Of a DNA stretch of 64,000 nucleotides, positions 52,829 to 61,550 are shown piece by piece (position 1 is the stretch's first letter; each line of letters begins with the position of its first letter). The stretch is from positions 63,854 through 127,853 of the forward strand of contig FR888227.1 in assembly GCA_000431775.1 (NCBI GenBank). Direction: 5' to 3'. The notes under the pieces were generated by a model. That model searched no databases. It was not told where the DNA came from and was given only the letters and a program-made list of their open reading frames with translations. A program made the position numbers and the translations under genes. This stretch comes from Clostridium sp. CAG:413 (GTDB lineage Bacteria; Bacillota; Clostridia; Oscillospirales; Acutalibacteraceae).

Positions 52829-53803
52829 TTATTCATTAATAAGATTCACTTTATCCTCTCCGCCCCTGCCGTGGTTATAGAGATTCCTGTTGTCGAGCGC
52901 CCACTGGCGAGGCGTGAACTGACCCGCTTCAACGGCGGAAACGGCGTGATTCATCTCATAGAGCCTTGCGTCAAGCAAGTCAAGCTCCGAGAGCAGCTCC
53001 GCTTCGATAAACATCGGCAGCTTTGCCGCGCCGAATTCCGGTGAGCCGTGGTGAGAGATGAGCATATGCTCAACGAGGGTCAGGGTCTTGTCGCTGATGC
53101 CGTTCGCCCTGCCGATGCGGTCGACTATGACCGTGCCCATTACGAGGTGGCCGAGCAGGTTGCCCTTGACGGTGTAATCGCTTGCGATGCCCGTCTCGGC
53201 GACCTCAAGCTCCTCGATCTTGGCAATGTCATGCAGTATCGCGCCGGAGGCGAGCAAGTCGAAATTCACGAAGCCGTAGATGCCGCAGACTGCCTGAGCG
53301 AGCCTGAGGATCGACAGAGTATGCATGAGCAGACCGCCCCTGACGGCGTGATGCAGATTCTTGGCGGCGGGCCAATACAGCAGCCTGTCGCGGTATTCGC
53401 CTATGACGCTGAAAACGAGAGTCTGAAGCTCGCCGTCCTCAAAATCGGCCACGATGCGCTCGATCTCGGCAAGCATATCCTCGCCCGAGAAGCAGGCGGA
53501 GGGCACATAGTCCTCGATCCTCGCGTTATCCTGCGGCAGCACCTTGCGTATGCGCTCCACGCGGAACTGGGTGGTGTCGTTAAACGGCACATAGCTGCCG
53601 CGCACCTTGACAAAATCAAATTTGGCAAAGGCGGTTGACGGCGTTTCTTTATAATCCCAGAGCTTTGCGCCTATCTCGCCGCTGTTATCGGCAAGCACGA
53701 GATCGAGGTAGGGTATGCCCTTGGCGGTCAGCTTCTTATCGACTGATTTTATCAGGCAGAAGCCCTCATAGGCTGCGCCCGTGCCTATCTGAACGAAATT
53801 CAT
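52829..53803 (-). CDS. 3'-5' exoribonuclease YhaM-like (OB fold plus HD domain)
   Basis: A 324-residue nuclease. An OB-type RNA-binding fold (YLDLVLADNSGEIGAKLWD, about 30-48) is followed by an HD domain: HHAVRGGLLMHTLSILRLA (about 160) and GAILHDIAKIEELE (about 195) supply the metal site. YhaM trims RNA 3' ends in Gram-positive bacteria. The start at 53803 has AAGGGGAG upstream; the longer frame from 53830 lacks one. A promoter at 53865-53837 lies upstream on the minus strand. Confidence 0.9.
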   Translation of the reverse strand: MNFVQIGTGAAYEGFCLIKSVDKKLTAKGIPYLDLVLADNSGEIGAKLWDYKETPSTAFAKFDFVKVRGSYVPFNDTTQFRVERIRKVLPQDNARIEDYVPSACFSGEDMLAEIERIVADFEDGELQTLVFSVIGEYRDRLLYWPAAKNLHHAVRGGLLMHTLSILRLAQAVCGIYGFVNFDLLASGAILHDIAKIEELEVAETGIASDYTVKGNLLGHLVMGTVIVDRIGRANGISDKTLTLVEHMLISHHGSPEFGAAKLPMFIEAELLSELDLLDARLYEMNHAVSAVEAGQFTPRQWALDNRNLYNHGRGGEDKVNLINE

Positions 53804-53836
53804 GGAAACTCCCCTTTGAGGTTTTATCATTTATTA

Positions 53837-53865
53837 ATTGTAACATATAAGTGTTTAAAATACAA
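53837..53865 (-). promoter_or_regulatory. promoter of the YhaM-like gene
   Basis: TTGTAT (53865-53860), a 17-base spacer, TACAAT (53842-53837) on the minus strand, divergent from the riboswitch promoter. Confidence 0.55.
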
Positions 53866-53898
53866 ACTATAATTTCACATATCTCACACTTTTTTAGC

Positions 53899-53926
53899 TT
53901 GACAAATCGCACGGCGGGAGTATAAT
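53899..53926 (+). promoter_or_regulatory. consensus promoter of the FMN riboswitch-ribU unit
   Basis: TTGACA (53899-53904), a 16-base spacer, TATAAT (53921-53926): twelve of twelve consensus bases, with transcription predicted to start about 53933, just before the riboswitch. Confidence 0.85.
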
Positions 53927-53940
53927 GATATTACAATATT

Positions 53941-54073
53941 ATTCTCGGGGCGGGGTGAGAATCCCCACCGGTGGTAAAGTCCACGACTCGGGCGTAAATG
54001 CCCGACTGATGCGGTGAAACTCCGCAACCGACGGTAACGCGCTTTTAGGCGTGAAGTCCGGATGAGAGAGAAT
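53941..54073 (+). ncRNA. FMN riboswitch (RFN element)
   Basis: The conserved RFN parts appear in order: closing stem P1 (ATTCTC at 53941-53946 with GAGAAT at 54068-54073), CGGGGTGAGAATCCCCACCG, the GGTGAAACTCCGCAACCGACGGT core, and GTCCGGATGAGAGAG. Binding of FMN is predicted to stabilise this fold and let the following terminator form, turning off riboflavin uptake when FMN is plentiful. Confidence 0.97.
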
Positions 54074-54090
54074 GCCGAAAAAGCGTTTCG

Positions 54091-54126
54091 CCCCTCCGCG
54101 TTTGCGGGGGGGATTTTGTTTTTTCG
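54091..54126 (+). terminator. riboswitch expression-platform terminator
   Basis: A nine-bp stem CCCCTCCGC/GCGGGGGGG (one G-U pair) with a short loop and then ATTTTGTTTTTT, between the FMN aptamer and ribU. It is the likely regulated attenuator. Confidence 0.85.
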
Positions 54127-54162
54127 CTCTCTAAGCAACCTCCGAATTAAGGAGAGATAATC

Positions 54163-54717
54163 ATGCAAAACAAAAAAATCATACGCCTTGCAATAGCGGC
54201 GATGCTCACGGCGCTGTCCGTCGTCTCGCTCTACGCTATCCGCCTGCCTTTGATACCCTCTGCGCCGTTCCTCGAATACGACGCCGCGGATATTCCCGTG
54301 CTGATAGGCTCGATGCTGCTCGGTCCACGCATGGGGCTGCTGATGCTGCTTGCCGTGTGCGCCATCCAGACCTTCACAGTCAGCGCCGCAAGCGGCTGGA
54401 TAGGCTTTGTGATGCACCTTGCGGCCTCGGGCGTGCTGGTGCTCATAGCGTCGATGATTTACAAGAAAAAACCGAGCTTCAAGCGGCTGATAGTCGGCCT
54501 TGTGCTCGGCTCGCTCGCCATGACGGCGGTCATGGTGCCGCTGAACATAGTATTCACGGGCATATTTCTCGGCCAGGGCGCAAAGGCGGTGGCGGAGCTG
54601 CTGATACCCGCAATAATCCCCTTTAACCTGCTAAAGGCCTGTATCAATTCCGCGGCAACGGTCGCGATATTCGCCCCGACGGCAAAGATACTCAAAAGAT
54701 ACACCGACGGGCTGTAA
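54163..54717 (+). CDS. ribU: riboflavin ECF transporter substrate-binding protein RibU
   Basis: A 184-residue membrane protein with about five to six helices. LPLIPSAPFLEYDAADIPVLIGSMLLGP is the diagnostic RibU segment (PF12822-like ECF_trnsp). It captures riboflavin and works with a shared ECF energy module (EcfT, EcfA, EcfA'), which is not in this window. Placement behind an FMN riboswitch strongly supports the assignment. Confidence 0.96.
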   Translation: MQNKKIIRLAIAAMLTALSVVSLYAIRLPLIPSAPFLEYDAADIPVLIGSMLLGPRMGLLMLLAVCAIQTFTVSAASGWIGFVMHLAASGVLVLIASMIYKKKPSFKRLIVGLVLGSLAMTAVMVPLNIVFTGIFLGQGAKAVAELLIPAIIPFNLLKACINSAATVAIFAPTAKILKRYTDGL

Positions 54718-54779
54718 TTATTCATCATCCCGACGCAAACGGCATAAACTTCTATTGTAAAGACAATGGAGGGATGCCA

Positions 54780-55049
54780 ATGAACTGCTGCATAACCGAG
54801 CTGAGATGCAAGGAGGTTATCAACAAGGCGAACGGCTGCCGCATAGGGCTTGTGAGCGATATCGAGGTGGATTCCTGCTGCGGCCGCGTGGTGGCGATAA
54901 TCGTCTACGGCAGACCGAGATATTTCGGTATCTGCGGCAGACGTGAACGCATAAGGATATGTTGGGAGGATATCGACGTTATCGGCGAGGATACCATCCT
55001 CGTGTGCAAGGTGCCGCCCTGTGACAAGCCGAGGAGAAAAAGAACATAG
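54780..55049 (+). CDS. YlmC/YmxH family sporulation-associated protein (PRC barrel)
   Basis: An 89-residue protein with a PRC-barrel-like beta fold: ELRCKEVINKANGCRIGLVSDIEVD and GRVVAIIVYGRP are typical. YlmC/YmxH proteins are linked to sporulation in Clostridia and bacilli; the role is unclear. I take the ATG at 54780; the ATG at 54774 abuts the GGAGGG site. The gene is Cys-rich for its length (about nine cysteines), which is usual for this family. Confidence 0.85.
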   Translation: MNCCITELRCKEVINKANGCRIGLVSDIEVDSCCGRVVAIIVYGRPRYFGICGRRERIRICWEDIDVIGEDTILVCKVPPCDKPRRKRT

Positions 55050-55054
55050 CAAAA

Positions 55055-55118
55055 GGCACGTCCATAAGGGCGGCTCATCTTTATCTGAGTCCGTCCAGCG
55101 GGCGTGCCTGTTTTTTAT
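55055..55118 (+). terminator. terminator after the YlmC/YmxH gene
   Basis: GGCACG (55055-55060) pairs with CGTGCC (55103-55108) around a branched interior, followed by TGTTTTTTATTTT. It also marks the convergent end of the nitrilase gene. Confidence 0.6.
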
Positions 55119-55996
55119 TTTCTGCGATCATCCCTGACAAACGGCGGCGATATCTCGGTCGAGGTCAGCAGGGAATATTTTTTCGGGCGGCGGTAGGCGT
55201 TGCCGTGCACCTCGCTCTCGCGGTAGCGGCGCAGCATATCGAGGTCAAGCTCGGCGACAAATATCCCCTCGCCCCCGTCCGCCTGCAAAATGCAGGTGTC
55301 TCTTGAGCCTTCAAGCTCCGGCAGATAAGCAACGCCGTCGAATACGCTTGAGCCGCCGTTGCAGTCCGTGCCGTCCTCTGGGTAATTGCAGGTGGCGACG
55401 GCAAGCATATTCTCATACGCCCTACCCCGAAGCTGCGAGAGGCGGTTTATCTCCATAGGGCAGGCATTCGGCACGAGGATAAGCTCCGCGCCCTTGAGCA
55501 TAAGTATCCTTGCGCTCTCCGGGAACTCCCTATCGTAGCATATCATTGCGCCGACCTTGACCGCTCCGCAGGCGGTATCAATCTCCGTGACATAGAAATC
55601 CTCGCCCGGGGTAAGGTGTCGCTCGATGTCGAAGTCACAGGTGTGCACCTTGGCGTAGGTCAGCTTCCGCTCGCCGCGTCGGTCAAAGAGCACAAGGGTA
55701 TTGCGGCAGCCGCCGTTGTATTTCTCAAGCAGAGTAACGCCTATAGCCATATCAAGCTCCGCCGCGAGAGCGCCGTAGGCGGCGACGAATTCACCGTCGG
55801 CAGGTATCGCTTCGCCCGACCATTTCTCAAACCCTCTGCCGAATATGCCGTAGCCGTTGCTCCACATCTCGGGAAAAAGGGCGATATCCGCGCCCATCTC
55901 CTTTGCTTTGCGGCAGCATTCAAGCCCCTTGACAAGATTCGCCTCGGTGCCGCCGCAGGGCGATATCTGGAGCAGCGCTATTCTCAGAATACTCAT
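55115..55996 (-). CDS. carbon-nitrogen hydrolase (nitrilase superfamily)
   Basis: A 293-residue hydrolase. The Glu-Lys-Cys triad is visible: ALFPEMWSNGY (Glu, about 42), LTYAKVHTCDF (Lys, about 115) and GAMICYDREFPE (Cys, about 153). It would hydrolyse a non-peptide C-N bond, for example an amide, carbamoyl or nitrile; the length and EMWSNGY block resemble amidase-type members. No partner gene suggests the substrate. Confidence 0.88.
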   Translation of the reverse strand: MSILRIALLQISPCGGTEANLVKGLECCRKAKEMGADIALFPEMWSNGYGIFGRGFEKWSGEAIPADGEFVAAYGALAAELDMAIGVTLLEKYNGGCRNTLVLFDRRGERKLTYAKVHTCDFDIERHLTPGEDFYVTEIDTACGAVKVGAMICYDREFPESARILMLKGAELILVPNACPMEINRLSQLRGRAYENMLAVATCNYPEDGTDCNGGSSVFDGVAYLPELEGSRDTCILQADGGEGIFVAELDLDMLRRYRESEVHGNAYRRPKKYSLLTSTEISPPFVRDDRRK

Positions 55997-56064
55997 AAAT
56001 TCTCCCGTAAAAAAGTCGATCGTTTGCTTTGCAAGCGACCGGCTCTTAATTATGATATTAGATC

Positions 56065-57000
56065 TTATGCCTTGCCGGCGCAGCCGAGGACCTCAAGGAT
56101 CTTATGCTCGACCATGCCTTCGATAGCTGCACGGGCGGGGGCAAGATACTGTCTGGGGTCGAAGTGCGACGGATTCTCAGCCATATACTTTCTGATAGCT
56201 GCGGTCATTGCAAGACGAAGGTCGGAGTCGATGTTGATCTTGCAGACTGCGTGCTCGGCTGCCTTGCGGAGCTCGCTCTCGGGGATACCGATAGCGTTAT
56301 CCATCTTGCCGCCGTACTTGTTGATCTCCTCAACGAACTCGGGGATGACGGAGGAAGCGCCGTGAAGGACGATGGGGAATCCGGGGAGCTTCTTCTCGAC
56401 TTCCTCAAGGATGTCGATGCGGAGCTTGGGATCCTGACCGGGCTTAAACTTATATGCGCCGTGGCTGGTGCCGATAGCGATAGCAAGGGAGTCAACGCCG
56501 GTGCGGCCGACGAAATCGCAGACTTCCTCGGGCTTGGTGTAAGAGGAATCCTCGTCGGAGACCTTAACGTCATCCTCGATGCCGGCAAGTCTGCCGAGCT
56601 CGCCCTCGACTACAACGCCGTGATCGTGAGCGTAGTCAACGACCTTCTTGGTGAGAGCGACGTTCTCTTCATAAGGAAGATGTGAGCCGTCGATCATAAC
56701 GGAGGTGAAGCCGCCGTCGATGCAAGCCTTGCAGGTCTCGAAATCGGGGCCATGGTCAAGGTGAAGGACGATGGGCAGGCCGGAAGTCTCAACAGCTGCC
56801 TCAACGAGCTTTACAAGGTAGGTGTGGTTCGCATAGGCTCTTGCGCCCTTGGAAACCTGAAGGATCAGGGGAGCGTTGAGCTTGGTGCCCGCCTGAACGA
56901 TACCCTGAATTATCTCCATGTTGTTTACGTTGAAAGCGCCTACGGCGTAGCCGCCCTTATAGGCATCCTCAAACATCTTCTTGCTTGTTACTAATGGCAT
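56065..57000 (-). CDS. fba: class II fructose-1,6-bisphosphate aldolase
   Basis: A 311-residue zinc aldolase of glycolysis. Zinc and substrate residues lie in IVLHLDHGPDFE (about 82), VEGELGRLAGIEDD (about 140) and FPIVLHGASSV (about 210). The start at 57000 (MPLVTSKKMFEDAYKGGYAVGAFNVNN) has AGGAG upstream. The longer frame from 57105 would run through the promoter at 57068-57041, so it is rejected. It is a monocistronic, probably highly expressed gene. Confidence 0.97.
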   Translation of the reverse strand: MPLVTSKKMFEDAYKGGYAVGAFNVNNMEIIQGIVQAGTKLNAPLILQVSKGARAYANHTYLVKLVEAAVETSGLPIVLHLDHGPDFETCKACIDGGFTSVMIDGSHLPYEENVALTKKVVDYAHDHGVVVEGELGRLAGIEDDVKVSDEDSSYTKPEEVCDFVGRTGVDSLAIAIGTSHGAYKFKPGQDPKLRIDILEEVEKKLPGFPIVLHGASSVIPEFVEEINKYGGKMDNAIGIPESELRKAAEHAVCKINIDSDLRLAMTAAIRKYMAENPSHFDPRQYLAPARAAIEGMVEHKILEVLGCAGKA

Positions 57001-57040
57001 ATTATCACTCCTATAGTGTATTTGATAATTTATCGTATAT

Positions 57041-57068
57041 ATTATACCAAATTTTCGGCGTTTGTCAA
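57041..57068 (-). promoter_or_regulatory. consensus promoter of fba
   Basis: TTGACA (57068-57063), a 16-base spacer, TATAAT (57046-57041): a full consensus match on the minus strand, about 40 bases before the ATG. Confidence 0.85.
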
Positions 57069-57079
57069 TCACCGCAGCC

Positions 57080-58279
57080 TTATATCGACTGAATTTGATA
57101 GACAAGATTTTTGAAAAGGTTGACTATCGTCATATAAACCTTTGCGGCGGGCGTGCCTATCACGCTGTAGGGGGCGTCCTCCTGCTTAGTGATGCTGACG
57201 TCGCCGCGCTTGACCGAGCCGTTGTAGACATAAAGCTCGTTGCCGTAATTCTTTATATCATCCTCATGCAGAGTGATGACCCTGTAGCCGTAGGGGCCGT
57301 ATTTGGCGAACTGGCAGCCGTAGGTGAAGCCCAGCTCAATGCCGTCGACAATGCCCGAATAGCCCTCGTTGTGCCAGTGGCCGAAGAAAGCGGCGATAAC
57401 GTCACCCTGCTCCTTCCACGCGCTGAATTCGTCGCTCGTTTCACCGGGCTTGACCGCCCCGATATTGTAGCCGTGAGCAACATTTTGGTTGAGACGGTAG
57501 CATTCGCCGTCCTTTATTATCGCGCCCTCGTCATAGATATGGCATTTCTCAAAGAGATTACCGATATCCGAGGTGTTGATGTGCTGGAACGCCATTGCAG
57601 GCACAGGCTCGCCGCCGTTCGCGGCCGCGAGCTCGGCGCTCCTTGACTTATACCACGCTATCTGCTCCTCGTTGACGGAGTTCCTGCCCGAATCCATGAG
57701 CCAAAGGTTGAATGCGATCTTGCCGTCGCTGCCTTTTATCTCAAGATTATAGTCTATCCTGCCCGATTCGTCTGGGCTGTCGTCCCTCACAAGGCAGTGC
57801 TCATATTGAGCGTAGATATCGAGCCAATCTTCGTTGGATATACCGGCCTTATAGTCGTTGTTGCCCTGTGTAACGGCATAGGGGATGCCCGCCTCCTCGA
57901 TTATCGAGAAAACGTTATCGACTGCGACCTTTACATTGTCGAGCGTCTCGTCATAGACCAGATCGCCGTGGATATCCTCGACCTTGACGCCCTCCTTGCC
58001 GTTCTGACCGTCAACGCCGAAGTCGCCGAGCCGCCAATCCTCAACGATATCGCCCGTGATGACAATAAGGTCGGGGTCGGTATTCTCAATGGCGAGGCGA
58101 ACGAAATTCAGCATATCGTAGGCGGGGTAGCGGTCGTCCTGCATATCGCTGATGTGCAGGATGGTGAAATCGCCGTCCGCCGAGAATTTAAGCTCGCCCG
58201 CCTCCCCTGCCGAGGCAAAGACGGCAAACGAAAGCAGCATTGCGGCAGCGAGGGTAACGCTTAAAATTTTCTTTATCAT
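57080..58279 (-). CDS. exported metallophosphoesterase with atypical metal-site residues
   Basis: A 399-residue calcineurin-like protein with an N-terminal signal peptide (about 1-24, ending FASA). Blocks are LHISDMQDDRY, VITGDIVEDW, TQGNNDYK, MAFQHINTSD and AAFFGHWHNEGY. Two usual ligands differ: D-x-Q replaces D-x-H, and GNND replaces GNHD, losing the catalytic His. It is a paralogue of the cytosolic one at 6387-7541. The start at 58279 has GGAG at the right spacing. It sits after darA, last in the ABC-DUF1854-darA operon. Confidence 0.8.
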   Translation of the reverse strand: MIKKILSVTLAAAMLLSFAVFASAGEAGELKFSADGDFTILHISDMQDDRYPAYDMLNFVRLAIENTDPDLIVITGDIVEDWRLGDFGVDGQNGKEGVKVEDIHGDLVYDETLDNVKVAVDNVFSIIEEAGIPYAVTQGNNDYKAGISNEDWLDIYAQYEHCLVRDDSPDESGRIDYNLEIKGSDGKIAFNLWLMDSGRNSVNEEQIAWYKSRSAELAAANGGEPVPAMAFQHINTSDIGNLFEKCHIYDEGAIIKDGECYRLNQNVAHGYNIGAVKPGETSDEFSAWKEQGDVIAAFFGHWHNEGYSGIVDGIELGFTYGCQFAKYGPYGYRVITLHEDDIKNYGNELYVYNGSVKRGDVSITKQEDAPYSVIGTPAAKVYMTIVNLFKNLVYQIQSI

Positions 58280-58298
58280 ATTATTTCTCCGTTGATCA

Positions 58299-58625
58299 TC
58301 AATATTTATCCATGCTCTCAACATCGAGCACAAATACTGTAGCGCCGCCGACGGTCACTTCCTCCTCAAGGCTGCCGTTCTGAAGCCCTCTGCCGAAGGA
58401 ATCGGTGGTCATGGCGACCTTGCTCCTGGTCCTCGAATGCTCGTGGATTATCTCCTTGGCTCTGGCGACTCTGTCGTCCTCGGCGCCGATGAGCAGGGTG
58501 GTGTTGCCTATCATCAGGAAGCCGCCCGTGGTGGAGAGCTTGGTGACGCTGAATTTCTCTTTGGTCAGCGTTGCGGAGACTACTGCGCTGTCGTCGTTAT
58601 TGACGATCGCAAGGATCAATTTCAT
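58299..58625 (-). CDS. darA: cyclic di-AMP receptor DarA (PstA)
   Basis: A 108-residue PII-like protein. MKLILAIVNNDDSAVVSATL and FSVTKLSTTGGFLMIGNTTLLIG are the family motifs, and the large loop carries SRTRS. It binds c-di-AMP as a trimer; its downstream partner is not settled. The ATG at 58625 has AAAGGA upstream; the long frame from 58754 runs into the DUF1854 gene. Confidence 0.95.
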   Translation of the reverse strand: MKLILAIVNNDDSAVVSATLTKEKFSVTKLSTTGGFLMIGNTTLLIGAEDDRVARAKEIIHEHSRTRSKVAMTTDSFGRGLQNGSLEEEVTVGGATVFVLDVESMDKY

Positions 58626-58647
58626 ATTATCAATTCCTTTCTGCAAA

Positions 58648-59136
58648 TCACATATTCGGCAAAATGAGCTTTTGGCTGCGCTTGTCAAGGTCATAGATAT
58701 TGGGTATCTCGTAGCGGTTATCGTTGCTGTCCTTGACAAGTATGCGCTTGTCATAAAACATCTTGAGCGAGCGGATATGGTTGACTATCTCGAAGGTGAA
58801 TTCACCTCGGTCGGTCTCCACAGTCCAGAGCCATATGCAATGCTTCTCGCTGAATGTTATGAGCCGCTTTATCTTGGGTATGCGGTAGTATTCCTCGAGG
58901 CAGCCTTGCAGCAGCTCACGCTGATGAGGCTCCATATTGTCAAGGCGGCGCAGGATGAACTGCTCCTCGCCCTCGGAGTCGAGGAAAGTGATATAATCGT
59001 TAAGACCGCTGACGGGGAAAAGGCGCCTCGGCTCAAGGTCGCTGAGCTTCTGCCCCGTGTAGAATTCCACATCGCAGAATATCTTATCCTTGACGGTCAG
59101 GCGTATCTCATTGCCGTCGATAAAATTCCTTGCCAT
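58648..59136 (-). CDS. DUF1854 domain protein
   Basis: A 162-residue protein. Features are LFPVSGLNDYITFLDSEGEEQFILRRLDNM, ELLQGCLEEYYRIPKIKRL and a tyrosine/isoleucine-rich C-terminus ending in IYDLDKRSQKLI. DUF1854 is a small family commonly encoded beside an ABC transporter of the type found 13 bases upstream here, so it may be its regulatory or accessory subunit. It has no membrane segment. Confidence 0.85.
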   Translation of the reverse strand: MARNFIDGNEIRLTVKDKIFCDVEFYTGQKLSDLEPRRLFPVSGLNDYITFLDSEGEEQFILRRLDNMEPHQRELLQGCLEEYYRIPKIKRLITFSEKHCIWLWTVETDRGEFTFEIVNHIRSLKMFYDKRILVKDSNDNRYEIPNIYDLDKRSQKLILPNM

Positions 59137-59149
59137 TCAAGCGCCCCCC

Positions 59150-61408
59150 TTATTCAAAATTCTCGGCGGCTCTCTCGGCCTCCGCCTGCTCGCTCATCGA
59201 CTGTATCTTGATGAGCTTGTAATACTTGCCCTTGAGAGCCATCAGCTCGTCGGGCGAGCCGAATTCGATGATATTGCCCTTATCGACGACGATTATCTTA
59301 TTCGCCTTACGCAATGTCGAGAGCCTGTGGGCTATCATAAGCGTCGTCCTGCCCCTGATAAGGCGGTCGATGGCATCCTGAATGAGCTTCTCGGTCTCGG
59401 AGTCCACCGCCGAGGTAGCTTCGTCGAATATAAGTATGCCGGGATTCTTGAGCACCGCGCGGGCGATCGAAAGCCTCTGTTTCTCGCCGCCCGAGAGACC
59501 AACTCCCCGCTCGCCGAGCATGGTATCGTATGCGTCGGGCAGGCGTGAGATGAAGCCGTGGGCGTTTGCGATGTCTGCGGCGTTGATTATCTGCTCGGGG
59601 TGCGCCCCGGGCACGGAATAGGCTATATTGTTGAATATCGTATCGTGGAACATCATCGGCTCCTGCTGGACATAGCCTATCTGCGAGCGGTAATACGCCA
59701 TGTCTATGTCACGGATATCCACGCCGTCCACGAGTATATCGCCGTCATAATCGTCATAGAAGCGCATGAGCAGATTGATGAGGGTCGATTTGCCCGAGCC
59801 TGTGGTGCCGACTATGCCGACCACGTCGCCCGGCTCAATGACAAAGTTTATGTCGTTGAGCACCTTCTTTGAGCGGTCGAACGAGAAATTGACGTTTCTG
59901 AATTCAATGCGCCCGTCTATATTCTCAAGCTCCTTGCCCGCGCCGAAATCATGCTCCGGCTCGGCGTTGACTATCTCCATGACCTTCTCCGCAGAGGCAA
60001 TGGCGCTCTGATAGGAGTCGTTGAGGTTTGCGAAGAAATTGACGGGGTTATAGAACATACTTGTGTATGAAATAAAGGATACGAGCACACCGAGCGAGAG
60101 CTTGTCGGGGGCCTTGATGACCATCTCGCCGCCGACGAGCCAAATAATGACCGACCCGCAGGTGATGAGGAAGGTTATCGCCGCGGGGAATATCGCCGAG
60201 ACCTTGGCGGCGCGCTTATCCTCATGCATCCAGTCGTCGATGTGCCTGCCGAATCTGTCTATCGTTTTCTTCTCGCGCGAGAAGGATTTGACTATCCTTA
60301 TGCCCGGTATCGTATCGGAGAGGATGCTCGATATCGCAACTCCCCTGCGCCACAGGCGGCGGTACATCGGGCCTATCTTCTTGCCGAAGAATCGGCTGCA
60401 AAACACCACTACGGGCACGGGCACGAGTGAGAGCAGAGTCAGCTTCCAATTCATCGACATCATTATCACGATAATGCCGACCATCATAAAGAGCTGCACC
60501 ACGGCCTCCTGAGTTATGCGGAGCATGAACTGCTGGAGCACCTGGGTATCGGAATTGACCCTGTTTATGACCGAGCCGGTGGAGGTCTTGTCATAGAACT
60601 TCATCGGCAGATACTGCGCCTTGGCGTATATATCCTTTTTGAGATCGGCAATAATGCCGTCGCCCGCCACTCGCAGCATATACGAGCGCACCGCGCCTAT
60701 GGCGTATTGGGCGAAATAAACGCCGAGCAGCCCCGCAATGACGATAAAGAGCATCCTGATGTCGCCGTTCGGTATGACCTTGTCGACCATGAGGCTTGTG
60801 ACATAAGGCGGCACGAGCGCCGCGGCGGTAGTGACTATCGAGAGAAAGATGCAGAATATCAGCTTGCCGAAATACGGGCGGATATAGTGCATCATCGACG
60901 ACAGGAGCTTGCTCTTGCCGCTGCAATTGAGGCATTCCGCACCGGGATAGGCGAGCTTCCTGCCGCACCTCGGGCAAAACGAGCGCAGGTTGCGATAGAC
61001 CGCTTCAACGGCGGCAAATCGGCTCTCGACGCTCTCGCCCGCTTTAACTTTTGTGACGAAATCAGCCGCAGCGTCGCAGATATCGGCGCAGGCAAAGGTA
61101 AAGCGCAGGATATCCATCGTTGAGCCGCCGACGGTCTTGACTTTAAGCACGGCGTTACCGTACATACGCTTAACGGTTATCTCGTCTATGCTTGCGAAGT
61201 CGAGGCTGATGCAATCGCCCGCAATACCGCCGCCGACGGCGACGATCTTATCCGCAGAGACATAGACTGCCCCCGACCCGTAATCGCTGTTGATATCGAG
61301 GTCGGAAACGACGGCAAAGAGCGGCTGAGAATCCTCAAATTGTTTCTCCGCAAGCGAAGATATCTCGGCCGGGGCGGGTCTGTTGATAAGCAGGTTATCG
61401 GGAAGCAT
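59150..61408 (-). CDS. ABC exporter (half-transporter) with N-terminal PH-like and zinc-ribbon region
   Basis: A 752-residue fused transporter. Residues 1-140 form a beta-rich PH-like region and a zinc ribbon (CPRCGRKLAYPGAECLNC, about 143-160). Six helices follow (about 180-455), then a nucleotide-binding domain with Walker A VGTTGSGKST, signature LSGGEKQR and Walker B ILIFDEATS. The start at 61408 has AAAGGGGGAGA; upstream ATGs fall within the promoter at 61474-61446. It would dimerise to export a substrate, possibly lipid or peptide, and is paired with DUF1854. Confidence 0.88.
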   Translation of the reverse strand: MLPDNLLINRPAPAEISSLAEKQFEDSQPLFAVVSDLDINSDYGSGAVYVSADKIVAVGGGIAGDCISLDFASIDEITVKRMYGNAVLKVKTVGGSTMDILRFTFACADICDAAADFVTKVKAGESVESRFAAVEAVYRNLRSFCPRCGRKLAYPGAECLNCSGKSKLLSSMMHYIRPYFGKLIFCIFLSIVTTAAALVPPYVTSLMVDKVIPNGDIRMLFIVIAGLLGVYFAQYAIGAVRSYMLRVAGDGIIADLKKDIYAKAQYLPMKFYDKTSTGSVINRVNSDTQVLQQFMLRITQEAVVQLFMMVGIIVIMMSMNWKLTLLSLVPVPVVVFCSRFFGKKIGPMYRRLWRRGVAISSILSDTIPGIRIVKSFSREKKTIDRFGRHIDDWMHEDKRAAKVSAIFPAAITFLITCGSVIIWLVGGEMVIKAPDKLSLGVLVSFISYTSMFYNPVNFFANLNDSYQSAIASAEKVMEIVNAEPEHDFGAGKELENIDGRIEFRNVNFSFDRSKKVLNDINFVIEPGDVVGIVGTTGSGKSTLINLLMRFYDDYDGDILVDGVDIRDIDMAYYRSQIGYVQQEPMMFHDTIFNNIAYSVPGAHPEQIINAADIANAHGFISRLPDAYDTMLGERGVGLSGGEKQRLSIARAVLKNPGILIFDEATSAVDSETEKLIQDAIDRLIRGRTTLMIAHRLSTLRKANKIIVVDKGNIIEFGSPDELMALKGKYYKLIKIQSMSEQAEAERAAENFE

Positions 61409-61445
61409 ATCGGCTCTCCCCCTTTTCACTCCGAATTTCGAGTGC

Positions 61446-61474
61446 ATTATATCGGTAATGCGAAAATAAGTCAA
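61446..61474 (-). promoter_or_regulatory. promoter of the ABC-DUF1854-darA-phosphoesterase operon
   Basis: TTGACT (61474-61469), a 17-base spacer, TATAAT (61451-61446) on the minus strand; the start codon at 61408 is about 38 bases downstream. Confidence 0.8.
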
Positions 61475-61550
61475 TACAAATCAGAAGATTTTTGCTTTTT
61501 GTGAAAATCGCCCTAATTTTTGAAAAATCTTAGGGCGAAATGACGAACAA

